Positions 17,375 through 25,732 of a stretch of 33,619 nt of DNA are shown piece by piece. The notes under the pieces are model-generated. The model worked only from the letters and a program-made list of their open reading frames with translations. It was not told the origin of the DNA and did no database searches. Source of the stretch: Syntrophus sp. GWC2_56_31. GTDB taxonomy: Bacteria; Desulfobacterota; Syntrophia; Syntrophales; UBA5619. The position numbers were made by a program, and so were the translations under genes. Position 1 is the first letter of the stretch; each line of letters begins with the position of its first letter. The stretch spans positions 4,436 to 38,054 of the forward strand of contig MICN01000059.1 in the NCBI GenBank assembly GCA_001829875.1. The letters are read 5' to 3'.

Positions 17375-18175
17375 ATGCTGCGACTGGACGGAAAAATCGC
17401 CTTTATCACCGGTGCAGGTTCGGTGGGCGAGGGGTGGGGAAACGGGCGAGCGATCGCGGTGTTGCTGGCGCGGCAGGGGGCCACCGTGTTTGCTACCGAC
17501 ATCGATATCGCCGCCGCTGAGGCGACCCTTGCTATCATAACAGGTGAGGGAGGAAGTGGTGCGGTGAAACGCTGCGACATGACCGACGGCAATGCGGTAA
17601 AGGATGCCGTCGATGACTGCCTCGCGCGGTACAGGCGGATCGACATCCTGGTGAATAATGTCGGCGGCTCAGTCCCCGGTGATCCGGTGACGATGGATGA
17701 AGCGGTCTGGGACCGGCAGATGGACCTCAACCTCAAGACCGTGTTCTTGACATGCAAGCATGTGCTGCCGGTGATGCGGCAACAGGGTGCGGGCGTCATC
17801 GTCAACATTGCCTCGGTAGCTGGTATTCGCGACGCCCCGGACCGGAACTACGTCGCCTATGCCGCCAGCAAGGCGGGGGTGATCCGCATATCGAAAGCGA
17901 TCGCCATGGCCAACGCGAAGGTGGGCATTCGTTGTAATGCGGTGCTACCCGGCTTGATGAACACGCCGCTGGTGACTCATCGCCTGGTGCGCGACATCGG
18001 CGGCAACGATGCCGAGCGGTTGATTGCCGAACGCAATGCCCGCGTGCCGCTCGGGCGCATGGGCGATGCATGGGACGTGGCACATGCCGTGCTGTTCCTG
18101 GTCGCCGACGAGGCCCGGTACATCACGGCAACGGAGATCGTGGTGGATGGCGGGCTGACGGCCACGCGTTCTTAG
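17375..18175 (+). CDS. Short-chain dehydrogenase/reductase (SDR)
   Basis: A 266-aa classical SDR. The cofactor motif TGAGSVGEGWGNGRAIA (about residues 12-28) has a six-residue expansion of the usual TGxxxGIG. NNVGG is at 94-98, and the catalytic S147, Y162 and K166 (YAASK) are present. The acidic D42 after the second strand favours NAD over NADP. The ribosome site AAAGGAGG is strong. Substrate is unknown; aldehyde or keto-acid reduction or oxidation fits the setting. This gene and the ThDP gene look GC-richer, with more CGC/CGT arginine codons than the genes that follow, hinting at a different origin within the island. Confidence 0.88.
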   Translation: MLRLDGKIAFITGAGSVGEGWGNGRAIAVLLARQGATVFATDIDIAAAEATLAIITGEGGSGAVKRCDMTDGNAVKDAVDDCLARYRRIDILVNNVGGSVPGDPVTMDEAVWDRQMDLNLKTVFLTCKHVLPVMRQQGAGVIVNIASVAGIRDAPDRNYVAYAASKAGVIRISKAIAMANAKVGIRCNAVLPGLMNTPLVTHRLVRDIGGNDAERLIAERNARVPLGRMGDAWDVAHAVLFLVADEARYITATEIVVDGGLTATRS

Positions 18176-18189
18176 AAGGAGCTGATGGT

Positions 18190-19617
18190 ATGGAAATATC
18201 CAATAAAAAGTTGCCGGTGGAACAATTTTTCGCGGAACGACAGGAAGTGCTGAAGATGTGGCCCACCGGAAGCGAGGTCGATCTGGAAGAAGCCTTTCAG
18301 TATCACCGTGCAAGCGGACCTGGAAAAAACGTGGCCGCTGCATTACAAAAAGCCCATGCCGAAGGACGGGTGCTCATCGCGTTAAGGGCTGGGAAACCTA
18401 AAGTAGAGGGGCAAATAGAAGATCTGCTCTGCGTGCAGGAAGCCGGTGCGGATCTGCTGCCCATTACGGTAGACAGTTACTCCCGGAACCTTCGTTTCAA
18501 AGAAGTTGAAAACGCCCTGCAAGCGGGAAAAGATATCAATGGTTATCCAGTCGTAAATTACGGGGTCAAAGGCGGACACCGTATTATGGAAGCTGTGGGG
18601 CGGCCGGTAACCATAAAACACGGTTCCATTGACGCCCGGTTGGTGGCTGAAATAGGTTTTGCCAGCGGTATGTCGGATATAAACGGCAATATATACAGCT
18701 GGGGTTTGACATACAACAAAAATGTATCCCTGCTGAGTATCTTAAAAGTACAGCAGTACATTGACCGCCTGGCAGGGTATTATGCAGAAAACGGTATCAT
18801 TATAGCCAGAGAACAAGGGGGCGGACAAGGACCGGGGTGTTTCAGAGTACCCTGTATCTCTCTCTCCAATACTATCCTTGGGGCATTAATCTCAGCGGGG
18901 CAGGGGGTAAAAGCGACCCAAACTGCCTATGGCCAGGGAACAAACCTGATTCAGGATGTGGCTTCCCTGAAAATACTTCGCAAACTGAGTAATGAATACT
19001 TCCACAAATACGGTTTCGACAATGTTCAAATAACAACGATTTTTCACCAGTGGCAGGGGGCTTTCCCTGAAAAGCCCGAGGAAGCTATGGGTGTTATTTG
19101 CCTGGGTGCGACAACCGGCGTGCTGGGCGGATCCGATCAGATCGTTGTCAAATCAACCCAGGAAGGTGTAGGGGTTCCCTCGAAGGAGGCCAATGCCGCG
19201 GGAGTTACCGCTACAAGAAAAGTCATCGACATTTTAGGCAGGCAGCGGATGCCGGATAGTGAACAACTGCAGGAGGAAATGGAAATCGTAGAAGCTGAAA
19301 CCAGGGCTATTATTGACGCTGTGCTGGAAATAGGCGACGGAGACCCGGCCCTTGGTACATTAAAAGGGATTGAAACAGGGATTGTCGAGGTACCCTTTAC
19401 TCCCAGCATCTATAATTACGGGAAAGCCATTCCTGTCAGGGACGCCTATGGGGCTTACCGATTCCTGGATGCCGGTAATTTGCCGCTTCCCAAAAGGGCG
19501 TTAGCGTATAACCGGAGAAAGATTGACGAGCGATCCAGAATGGAAGGAGGACGGCCACCCTATGAAATGGTGCTGGATGACGTCTATGCCATGTTGAGAG
19601 TAAAGGAGGGGAAATAG
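18190..19617 (+). CDS. Glutamate mutase epsilon-subunit-like protein (GlmE/MutE), probably with altered substrate
   Basis: A 475-aa TIM-barrel subunit of an adenosylcobalamin carbon-skeleton mutase of the glutamate mutase class. Length and collinearity match Clostridium GlmE (483 aa) as I recall it. Residues matching cofactor contacts are kept: E208 (GlmE E214), and Lys and Glu in IVVKSTQE (K326, E330). Of the arginine claw, R66 and R99 (R66, R100) are kept, but the third (R149) is K143. The residue that contacts the substrate amino group (E171) is N165, and Y177 is W171; Y181 is kept as Y175. These comparisons rest on a remembered alignment. With no methylaspartate ammonia-lyase nearby, a non-amino dicarboxylate substrate is likely. 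ATG 18190 follows AAGGAG; the next gene starts one base after the stop. Confidence 0.88.
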   Translation: MEISNKKLPVEQFFAERQEVLKMWPTGSEVDLEEAFQYHRASGPGKNVAAALQKAHAEGRVLIALRAGKPKVEGQIEDLLCVQEAGADLLPITVDSYSRNLRFKEVENALQAGKDINGYPVVNYGVKGGHRIMEAVGRPVTIKHGSIDARLVAEIGFASGMSDINGNIYSWGLTYNKNVSLLSILKVQQYIDRLAGYYAENGIIIAREQGGGQGPGCFRVPCISLSNTILGALISAGQGVKATQTAYGQGTNLIQDVASLKILRKLSNEYFHKYGFDNVQITTIFHQWQGAFPEKPEEAMGVICLGATTGVLGGSDQIVVKSTQEGVGVPSKEANAAGVTATRKVIDILGRQRMPDSEQLQEEMEIVEAETRAIIDAVLEIGDGDPALGTLKGIETGIVEVPFTPSIYNYGKAIPVRDAYGAYRFLDAGNLPLPKRALAYNRRKIDERSRMEGGRPPYEMVLDDVYAMLRVKEGK

Positions 19618-19618
19618 A

Positions 19619-20062
19619 ATGGAAGATGAAGGAAATCCAGCTACCCTGGTAATGGGAGTGATAGGTTCCGATTCACACGCCATAGGCAACAGGATCCTCG
19701 CTTATGCCCTTAATGAAGCGGGTTATAACGTAATCAACCTGGGGTCTTTTGTCAGCCAGGAAGAATTTATTAACGCAGCAATCGAGAGCAGCGTCGATGT
19801 AATCCTGGTATCATCCCTCTGCGGCCACGCAGAAATTGACTGCCAAGGCTTTAAGAACAAACTGATCGAAGCCGGACTGCAGGATACCTTGCTGTATATT
19901 GGCGGAACTTTGGCCGTAGGTGAAACCAAATGGGAAGACATTGAACAACGTTTCAAAAAGATAGGGTTTACACGGATTGCACCACCCTACACGAGGCCTG
20001 GCGAGGTCATAAAGTGGCTACACGAAGACCTCGATAAAAGAAAAAATACGAAGGTTGCATAA
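19619..20062 (+). CDS. B12-binding sigma-subunit-like protein (GlmS/MutS of glutamate mutase type)
   Basis: A 147-aa cobalamin-binding Rossmann-like domain. The base-off/His-on motif DxHxxG is D18-S-H20-A-I-G23, with H20 as the cobalt ligand. SSLCGHAEIDCQG (about 65-77) matches the SSLYGxGEIDC segment of GlmS, and YIGG (93-96) is the C-terminal GG motif. The length is close to GlmS (137 aa). It starts one base after the GlmE-like gene, so the two are translationally coupled and form the mutase E2S2 complex by analogy. The order E-S-lyase-L differs from the S-L-E order of clostridial glutamate mutase operons. Confidence 0.93.
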   Translation: MEDEGNPATLVMGVIGSDSHAIGNRILAYALNEAGYNVINLGSFVSQEEFINAAIESSVDVILVSSLCGHAEIDCQGFKNKLIEAGLQDTLLYIGGTLAVGETKWEDIEQRFKKIGFTRIAPPYTRPGEVIKWLHEDLDKRKNTKVA

Positions 20063-20063
20063 G

Positions 20064-21002
20064 ATGGAAATAATGCAGAAGCAATCAAAAGAATTGAAGA
20101 AAACAACCAGGTTAAAAAATCTGCTGATACCGGGGAAGCCCTTGATGTGCCCAGGGGCTTACGACGCACTCAGTGCCATGGTTATTGAGAAAGTTGGTTT
20201 TTCCGCCGCACAGGTGACGGGGTTTGGCTTGGCCGGTAGTCTTCTCGGGTTGCCGGATGTGGGTATTTTCTCCCTGACGCAAATGGTGGACGCAACCCGG
20301 AACATCTGCCGGAGCGTATCCATACCTGTGATGACTGATGGCGACACCGGATTCGGGAATGCGGTTAATACGTATTATGCAGTTAAATTGTTTGAAGAAG
20401 CCGGGGCAGCCGGAATCAACCTGGAGGATCAGGTCTTCCCCAAACGCTGTGGCCATATGGAAGGCAAGATGGTTATTCCCATGGAGGAAATGACCGGAAA
20501 AATCGAAGCGGCAGTCGCGGCACGGAATGACAGCGATTTTATTATTAACGCCAGAACGGACGCAGGCACCCTTTACGGCATTGACGAGGCCATCAGACGC
20601 GGGAAAGCTTATGCTAAAGCAGGCGCAGATATGATCTTTCTGGAGGCACCGAAGATAGACAATCTGGATGACATCAAACGTGCCGGAGAAGAAATCGGCA
20701 TCCCCATCAGCATCGGTATTGTTTTGGGCGGCAAAGCACCTGTTTTAAGTTACGAGGAGTATTGCCGCTTAGGCTTGGCACGACTTAGTTTTCCCGTTGC
20801 CCCCTTGATGGCTGCCATGCACGGCCTGGAAGAAGCCCTGAAACTCCTGGCGGCGAAGAAGGGCTTTACCGGTGAGGATGCCCGGCATTATATGGCTTTC
20901 CAGGATTACCTGAAATTTGTCGGTCTGCCGCAAATCAGGGAAATGGAGAAAAAATACCTTCCGGGCGATGAAGTTATTGCCCGGTACGAAAGGAAGCAAT
21001 AG
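20064..21002 (+). CDS. Isocitrate lyase/PEP mutase superfamily C-C lyase (2,3-dimethylmalate / 2-methylisocitrate lyase-like)
   Basis: A 312-aa Mg-dependent lyase of the superfamily that cleaves 2-hydroxy-dicarboxylates into pyruvate or glyoxylate plus a second acid. The active-site loop PKRCGH has the catalytic cysteine C129, which marks lyases rather than the PEP mutase branch. The metal/substrate motif TDGDTGFGN is at about 91-99, NARTDA at about 162-167 and FLEAP at about 192-196. LGLPDVG fits methylisocitrate and dimethylmalate lyases. I start at ATG 20064, one base after the GlmS stop; a TTG nine bases earlier or ATG 20073 are alternatives. Placed between mutase genes, it probably cleaves a product derived from the mutase reaction. 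In nicotinate fermentation the equivalent enzyme makes propionate and pyruvate. Confidence 0.9.
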   Translation: MEIMQKQSKELKKTTRLKNLLIPGKPLMCPGAYDALSAMVIEKVGFSAAQVTGFGLAGSLLGLPDVGIFSLTQMVDATRNICRSVSIPVMTDGDTGFGNAVNTYYAVKLFEEAGAAGINLEDQVFPKRCGHMEGKMVIPMEEMTGKIEAAVAARNDSDFIINARTDAGTLYGIDEAIRRGKAYAKAGADMIFLEAPKIDNLDDIKRAGEEIGIPISIGIVLGGKAPVLSYEEYCRLGLARLSFPVAPLMAAMHGLEEALKLLAAKKGFTGEDARHYMAFQDYLKFVGLPQIREMEKKYLPGDEVIARYERKQ

Positions 21003-21011
21003 GAAGCCTCC

Positions 21012-22412
21012 ATGCGTATTATGCTCCTAATTGATTTTGGCAGCACCTTCACTAAGGGCGTAATGATTGATCTGGAGGGCGAAGAAGTTATTGCCAAAGC
21101 AAGCGTTTCCTCTACCGTTGACCGTGATGTTCGTTTGGGGTTGTCTGAGTTGCTGGTCGAACTGCGCGGTCAGACCTCTGACCGGCTGGTAAAAAACGCC
21201 CCCAAATTAGCCTGCAGTAGTGCGGCCGGTGGCCTACGGATGGTTGTCATCGGATTGGTCCCCGAACTCACCGTGGAGGCAGGCCGCAAGGCCGCCTGCA
21301 ATGCAGGGGCCAAAGTGATCGGCAGCATAGCGGGAGTCATGGATGACCCCGCGCTGCTCCAGTTGGCGGCGCTTAAACCGGATTTGATTCTTCTTTCCGG
21401 CGGCACCGACGGGGGGAATAAGGAGGTGATCATCAGCAACGCGGTGCTGCTGGCCGGCACACAGATAAACGTCCCGGTAATTATCGCCGGCAATAAAAAC
21501 GCTGTTCGGGAGTGCCGCGGAGCCTTGGAAAAAATGGGCAAGGCAGTTGTGGTTACAGAAAATGTGATGCCAAGCGTCAATTGCCTTCATATTGAACCGG
21601 CCCGGGAAACAATCCGGCGGGTCTTTATTGACAGGATTGCCAAAGCCAAAGGCATTAATACAGTGCAAAATCAGGTTGCACTCCTGATGCCGACGCCTAA
21701 CGCCGTATTGCAGGCAGTGGCTATCCTGGCCCAAGGCACGCCTGAAGAAGAAGGCCTTGGTGAATTGCTGGTTATAGACGTAGGCGGCGCTACCACCGAC
21801 GTTTATTCGGCCGGAGCGGGGATGCCAACCATGACCAATGTAATTCTCAAAGGACTACCCGAGCCATTTGTCAAACGAACCGTAGAAGGGGATTTGGGGG
21901 TACGGCATAACGCCCTCTCCATTGTGGAATTGGTCGGAATGACTCAGTTGCTCAAAGATGCCGGATTTTCTTCCGCAGAGGGAAAGAGAGTTATGGAATA
22001 CTGTCAAACCCTGCCTCCGGAGCAGTTGCCCCGGGAAGCATGGGAATTTGAGGTAGACAGCGGGCTGGCCAAGGCGGCAGTCAGATTGGGCGTGGAACGT
22101 CATGTTGGTTCACTGAAATTAGCGTATATACCAGGGGCCGGTGAGACGTTTATTCAAACCGGTAAAGACCTGCGCGGATTGAAAACCATTATCGGCACCG
22201 GTGGGCCGGTGATATTTGCCAAAGAGCCCTGCGCCATCTTGAACGAGGCGGTTTTCGACCCACGCACCCCCCATTTGTTGAAACCGGCACAGCCCAGGTT
22301 TATGCTGGATAAAACATACATACTGTATGCTCTGGGGCTACTGTCCGGTCAGTACCCTCACCGGGCTTTGCATCTGGCGAAGAAAAACCTTCAGCTCATG
22401 CACTGTCCTTAA
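21012..22412 (+). CDS. GlmL/MutL-like ASKHA ATPase, mutase partner
   Basis: A 466-aa protein of the glutamate mutase MutL family. The actin-like ATPase phosphate-1 motif is LLIDFGSTFTKGVMID (about residues 5-20). The family-specific LACSSAAGGLRMVVIGLVPELT is at about 67-88, LLSGGTDGGN at about 130, and the phosphate-2 motif LLVIDVGGATTDVYSA at about 251. GlmL is thought to repair or recharge the B12 mutase, by analogy with diol-dehydratase reactivases. Its presence means the cluster encodes a complete, maintained mutase. It is separated from GlmE/GlmS by the lyase gene, which supports a functional link between lyase and mutase. Identification of the family is firm, the molecular role is inferred. 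Confidence 0.92.
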   Translation: MRIMLLIDFGSTFTKGVMIDLEGEEVIAKASVSSTVDRDVRLGLSELLVELRGQTSDRLVKNAPKLACSSAAGGLRMVVIGLVPELTVEAGRKAACNAGAKVIGSIAGVMDDPALLQLAALKPDLILLSGGTDGGNKEVIISNAVLLAGTQINVPVIIAGNKNAVRECRGALEKMGKAVVVTENVMPSVNCLHIEPARETIRRVFIDRIAKAKGINTVQNQVALLMPTPNAVLQAVAILAQGTPEEEGLGELLVIDVGGATTDVYSAGAGMPTMTNVILKGLPEPFVKRTVEGDLGVRHNALSIVELVGMTQLLKDAGFSSAEGKRVMEYCQTLPPEQLPREAWEFEVDSGLAKAAVRLGVERHVGSLKLAYIPGAGETFIQTGKDLRGLKTIIGTGGPVIFAKEPCAILNEAVFDPRTPHLLKPAQPRFMLDKTYILYALGLLSGQYPHRALHLAKKNLQLMHCP

Positions 22413-22423
22413 GGGAAGCGGCC

Positions 22424-23323
22424 ATGAATAAAATTGGTTTTGTTGGCATTGGGAAAATGGGTATGCCCATCGCCTGCAATTTGCTGAAAGAGGGCTATGC
22501 CGTCACTGTTTGTGATCCTCACCGGGAAGCCCTGCAGTTCTTCACAAAAAAAGGCGGCCGATACGATGCATCATTGGGTAGATTGACGGCGCACTGCGAT
22601 ATTATTTTCCTCTGCCTGCCCGGCTCCCGGGAGACGGAAGAGGTAATGCACGGTCCAGAGGGGATTTTGGCGCAGCCGCCTGCGGGCAAATTGGTGATTG
22701 ATCTGGGGGATGGCGACCCTTACAGAACGGAACGAATTGCACAAGCGGCCGAAGCAAAGGGAGTGTCCTACCTGGACGCGTCGGTAGACGGGGGCATCGG
22801 AGAAGCGACCGCAGGAACCCTCACGATCATGGTGGGTGGGTCATATGCAGCCTATGAAAAAATTGAGGAGGTTCTCAATAAGATTGCCCGGAAAATCTTT
22901 TATATGGGTACCAGCGGAACGGGACACAAAGCCAGGCTTGTCCATACAATTATTTTCTGGGCTCATCTGGCTGTTTTATGTGAAGCTATGGTACTGGGAG
23001 TGAAGGCGGGGCTGGAGCCGGAGCAGATTTTGACCGTAATTAATGCCGGAGCAGCCGAAAGTCAAATTTCCAGTCGCTGCGGATCCCTTATTATCAAGAA
23101 CAACGGTAATGTTGAAGATACAGTAATGATCGACGACCAGTACATGGAGCATATCATGGCGATGGAAACACAGACCCGGACGACATTGCCTTTAGTGGGT
23201 TTGGTTTCCCAGTTGATGGTCGCCGCAAAGAACAGGGGTTTGTCCGCAGGGAATATTTCCGCGATACTGAAACTTTATGCAGAATTTGCCCGAATCAATA
23301 TGAGTGATGCCCGGAGAGATTGA
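22424..23323 (+). CDS. 3-hydroxyisobutyrate dehydrogenase family protein with altered catalytic residues (HIBADH-like 1)
   Basis: A 299-aa beta-hydroxyacid dehydrogenase fold: NAD motif IGFVGIGKMGMPIACNLL (residues 4-21), FLCLPGSRE, and YLDASVDGGIGEATAGTLTIMVGG. The family includes 2-(hydroxymethyl)glutarate, tartronate-semialdehyde and 3-hydroxyisobutyrate dehydrogenases. Three key positions depart from the family: the substrate Ser before GG is D122, the catalytic Lys is R171 (GHKARLVHT) and the Asn four residues on is T175. The paralogue at 25733 has S122, K171 and N175. So this protein may have a different reaction, a partner role, or no catalysis. It is well preserved otherwise and sits eleven bases after the GlmL-like gene, so it is likely under selection. 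Confidence 0.85.
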   Translation: MNKIGFVGIGKMGMPIACNLLKEGYAVTVCDPHREALQFFTKKGGRYDASLGRLTAHCDIIFLCLPGSRETEEVMHGPEGILAQPPAGKLVIDLGDGDPYRTERIAQAAEAKGVSYLDASVDGGIGEATAGTLTIMVGGSYAAYEKIEEVLNKIARKIFYMGTSGTGHKARLVHTIIFWAHLAVLCEAMVLGVKAGLEPEQILTVINAGAAESQISSRCGSLIIKNNGNVEDTVMIDDQYMEHIMAMETQTRTTLPLVGLVSQLMVAAKNRGLSAGNISAILKLYAEFARINMSDARRD

Positions 23324-23384
23324 GGCAAGAGAGAGGTCGCGTCATCTTGAGCGGATTGGTCAAAACCCGGGGGTAAAAAACCCG

Positions 23385-25055
23385 ATGAACAGATGCGATG
23401 TGCTCGTGATCGGTTCCGGTGCTGCCGGGACCTTCGCCGCCCTGGCTGCAGCGGAGCAGGGAGCGCGGGTCTGCATTGCCTCCAAAGGTTCCCTCCTCTA
23501 TGGGAATACCCGCCTGGCCGGCGGCATCGTGGCCTGCCCGGGATTTGCCGATAATGATCTACCGCGTCATTTTGTGGAAGACGTTTTCCAGGCCGGGGAA
23601 CGGATCAGCAGGAGAAATCTGGTCGAACTGGTGGCGGAGGGAGGCCTGCAGTCTCTGCAGGCGCTGGAGGAATGGGGGTATCTTTTCAAAAGGAATGACC
23701 AGGGTGAGCCCCGCCTGACGCAGGCAGGCGGTCACCGCAGCGCCCGAACCATGATCTGTTGCTACCGCGGCAGTTCCCTTGCCAACCTCTTGCGCTGCAA
23801 AATTGCCTGCCATGACCGGATTAGGGTCCTGGAAAGCCATGTGCTTTATCGGCTGATCTTGACCGAGGGGGGGATGAGCGGCGCCCTGTTTCTCGATATG
23901 TACCGAGGTGAACCCGTTGTTATCGAGGCGCCTGCTGTGGTCTTGGCCACCGGAGGGGCGGGAATGGTATATGCCCCGCATACGGATAATACGCGGGAGG
24001 TCACGGGCGATGGAATGGCTCTGGCTCTACTGGTGGGCGCCCGGCTGGTAGACATGGAATTTATGCAGTGGATGCCCTTTGCTGTAACCTCTCCCCCTGA
24101 CCTGGTTGGCATCAACTGCGGCGAACCATCTTCCGCCGGTCCGCAAGGGGTGCTCTTGAACTGCCGGGGACGCGTGATTCTTCGTTCCTTCCATAGGATG
24201 ACCAGGGCTCAGGTGGCTCGAGTTATTTTCCGGGAAATAAAAAACGGCGGGGGCACTAGGAACGGAGGGGTAATCTTCGATCCACGGGCAAACCGAGGCG
24301 ACCCGGACGGTGAGAGAACCTATCAGGAAAGACGCTCCTTAGGCACCCTTGACGTGGTAAGGCAGGCCTACGGCCAAGAGGCCTATCAATGGTCTGTCCC
24401 CTATGAAGTGGCGCCCAGTGTTCATTTTACCCTAGGAGGTATTGTGGTGGATAATCAAGGGTCAACCGGGGTGGAAGGGCTTTTTGCCGCAGGCGAAGTA
24501 ACGGGGGGTTTTCATGGCGCCGACCGTTTGGGATCCGCAGCCCTGACCGAATGTTTCGTTGTTGGCAGCACCGCCGGATACCATGCCTGGGAGAAGTCCC
24601 GGCGAAAAATGAAGGTCCAGAAACGCATAGATTGCCGGGGCCTTGTCCGGGAACTGCATGCATTATTTGACCAGCCAGGCCGGGAGACACCGGAAAAACT
24701 TGCCCGGGAACTGGGGGATTTAATGTGGCGGAGGGCCGGGGGCGTCCGAGACCGGCAGGACCTGGAAAAGGCCAGAAGAGGTATTGCAGATCTTGTCCTT
24801 AAAAGTGAAGAAATTAAGACCCCGGGGCTGAAAAAATGGAATTTGCCGGTGCAGGCAGCAATAGAACTTCAGTCAATGCTGGTCGTGGCCGAGGCCATGG
24901 TGCTGGCCTCCCAGACCAGGGAAGAGACGAGGGGGACCCATTATCGACTTGATTATCCCGAACTCTCCAAGACCTGGGAAGGAAAGAATATCGTGATCGA
25001 GAGGGGGATCGACGGCGTTCTTACGGCATCGGTCAAGGACACGGACGAGTTATGA
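23385..25055 (+). CDS. Fumarate reductase / succinate dehydrogenase-like flavoprotein
   Basis: A 556-aa FAD protein of the FrdA/SdhA/NadB superfamily: CDVLVIGSGAAGTFAAL (residues 4-20), VVLATGGAG (186-193), APSVHFTLGGI (343-352, H347) and FHGADRLGSAALTE (376-389). The catalytic Arg is probably R274 (MTRAQVARVI). There is no histidine for covalent FAD (LLYGNTRLAGG replaces the SHT motif), so FAD is probably non-covalent. In place of the substrate His of the HPT motif there is M230 (QWMPF), so the substrate probably is not plain fumarate or succinate. The start is uncertain: ATG 23385 puts the FAD fold at the N terminus; GTG 23304 would overlap the previous gene and add 27 residues. The next gene, its iron-sulfur partner, overlaps by four bases. 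Confidence 0.87.
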   Translation: MNRCDVLVIGSGAAGTFAALAAAEQGARVCIASKGSLLYGNTRLAGGIVACPGFADNDLPRHFVEDVFQAGERISRRNLVELVAEGGLQSLQALEEWGYLFKRNDQGEPRLTQAGGHRSARTMICCYRGSSLANLLRCKIACHDRIRVLESHVLYRLILTEGGMSGALFLDMYRGEPVVIEAPAVVLATGGAGMVYAPHTDNTREVTGDGMALALLVGARLVDMEFMQWMPFAVTSPPDLVGINCGEPSSAGPQGVLLNCRGRVILRSFHRMTRAQVARVIFREIKNGGGTRNGGVIFDPRANRGDPDGERTYQERRSLGTLDVVRQAYGQEAYQWSVPYEVAPSVHFTLGGIVVDNQGSTGVEGLFAAGEVTGGFHGADRLGSAALTECFVVGSTAGYHAWEKSRRKMKVQKRIDCRGLVRELHALFDQPGRETPEKLARELGDLMWRRAGGVRDRQDLEKARRGIADLVLKSEEIKTPGLKKWNLPVQAAIELQSMLVVAEAMVLASQTREETRGTHYRLDYPELSKTWEGKNIVIERGIDGVLTASVKDTDEL

Positions 25056-25714
25056 TAATGGCGAAAATACGAAGAACTGATCCCACCACTGGGGACAGCC
25101 AGTGGCAAGATTATACTGTGCCCCTGGATGCCGGTAAAAAGCACAGTGTGCTGGGGATGCTTCATTATATATACACAAATATGGATGACACCTTAGGCTA
25201 CAGCTATGCCTGCCGTTTTCAGAGGTGCGGGTTGTGTGCCATGGTGATAAACGATAAAGAAAGCCTGGCTTGCATAACATTATGTGGCGAGGATATAAAG
25301 ATTGAGCCTCTTGGCAACCTTCCGCTCGTCAGGGATTTGGTCGTCGACCGCAGATTTTTGCTGGCGGAATTAAGACAACACCGCCTTCTTCCCCGGATGC
25401 ACACAGGAGAAGAAAAAGGTCCTTTTGCCAGGCGAACTGTTGTACAAAATTTCCAGCATCTTGTTAAATGTCGGGAATGCCTCTGCTGCCTTTCCTCTTG
25501 CCAGCGTTACGATTACCGTAATACCAGTTTCGGCGGCCCCTTCCTTTTCGTAAAAATAGCTCAGCTCGCCTATCAGGAAAGTAACCTGGGCTGCAGGACA
25601 GAACTCCTCCGAGACTTGGGTCTTGAACAGTGCCGCACCTGCGGAGAGTGCGCGTGCCCGGTGGGTGTGCCCATTTACAGAACAGCAATAAAACCATTTT
25701 TAGCTCTTCTATAG
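25052..25714 (+). CDS. SdhB/FrdB-like iron-sulfur subunit
   Basis: A 220-aa electron-transfer subunit. The [2Fe-2S] ferredoxin domain has C54-x4-C59-x2-C62-x11-C74. The C-terminal domain has C140-x2-C143-x2-C146-x3-C150 and a second motif C194-x2-C197-x2-C200-x-C202-P, two residues tighter before the CP than the usual arrangement. It overlaps the flavoprotein stop (ATGA), so the two are coupled and make a FrdAB-like pair. No membrane-anchor gene follows, so the complex is probably soluble and uses a soluble donor or acceptor, as in thiol:fumarate reductase-type enzymes. It likely adds or removes a double bond in a branched dicarboxylate intermediate. Confidence 0.88.
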   Translation: MIMAKIRRTDPTTGDSQWQDYTVPLDAGKKHSVLGMLHYIYTNMDDTLGYSYACRFQRCGLCAMVINDKESLACITLCGEDIKIEPLGNLPLVRDLVVDRRFLLAELRQHRLLPRMHTGEEKGPFARRTVVQNFQHLVKCRECLCCLSSCQRYDYRNTSFGGPFLFVKIAQLAYQESNLGCRTELLRDLGLEQCRTCGECACPVGVPIYRTAIKPFLALL

Positions 25715-25732
25715 GTTAAGAGGTGGAAGGTG

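Noticed and set aside
18000-18190. Cobalamin riboswitch upstream of the B12 mutase genes
   Set aside because: There are only 14 bases between the SDR stop and the GlmE-like start, and no B12-box-like segment was seen.
18190-20062. Classical glutamate fermentation through 3-methylaspartate
   Set aside because: Methylaspartate ammonia-lyase, mesaconase and citramalate lyase genes are absent from the window, and the residue expected to bind the amino group is changed in the GlmE-like protein.
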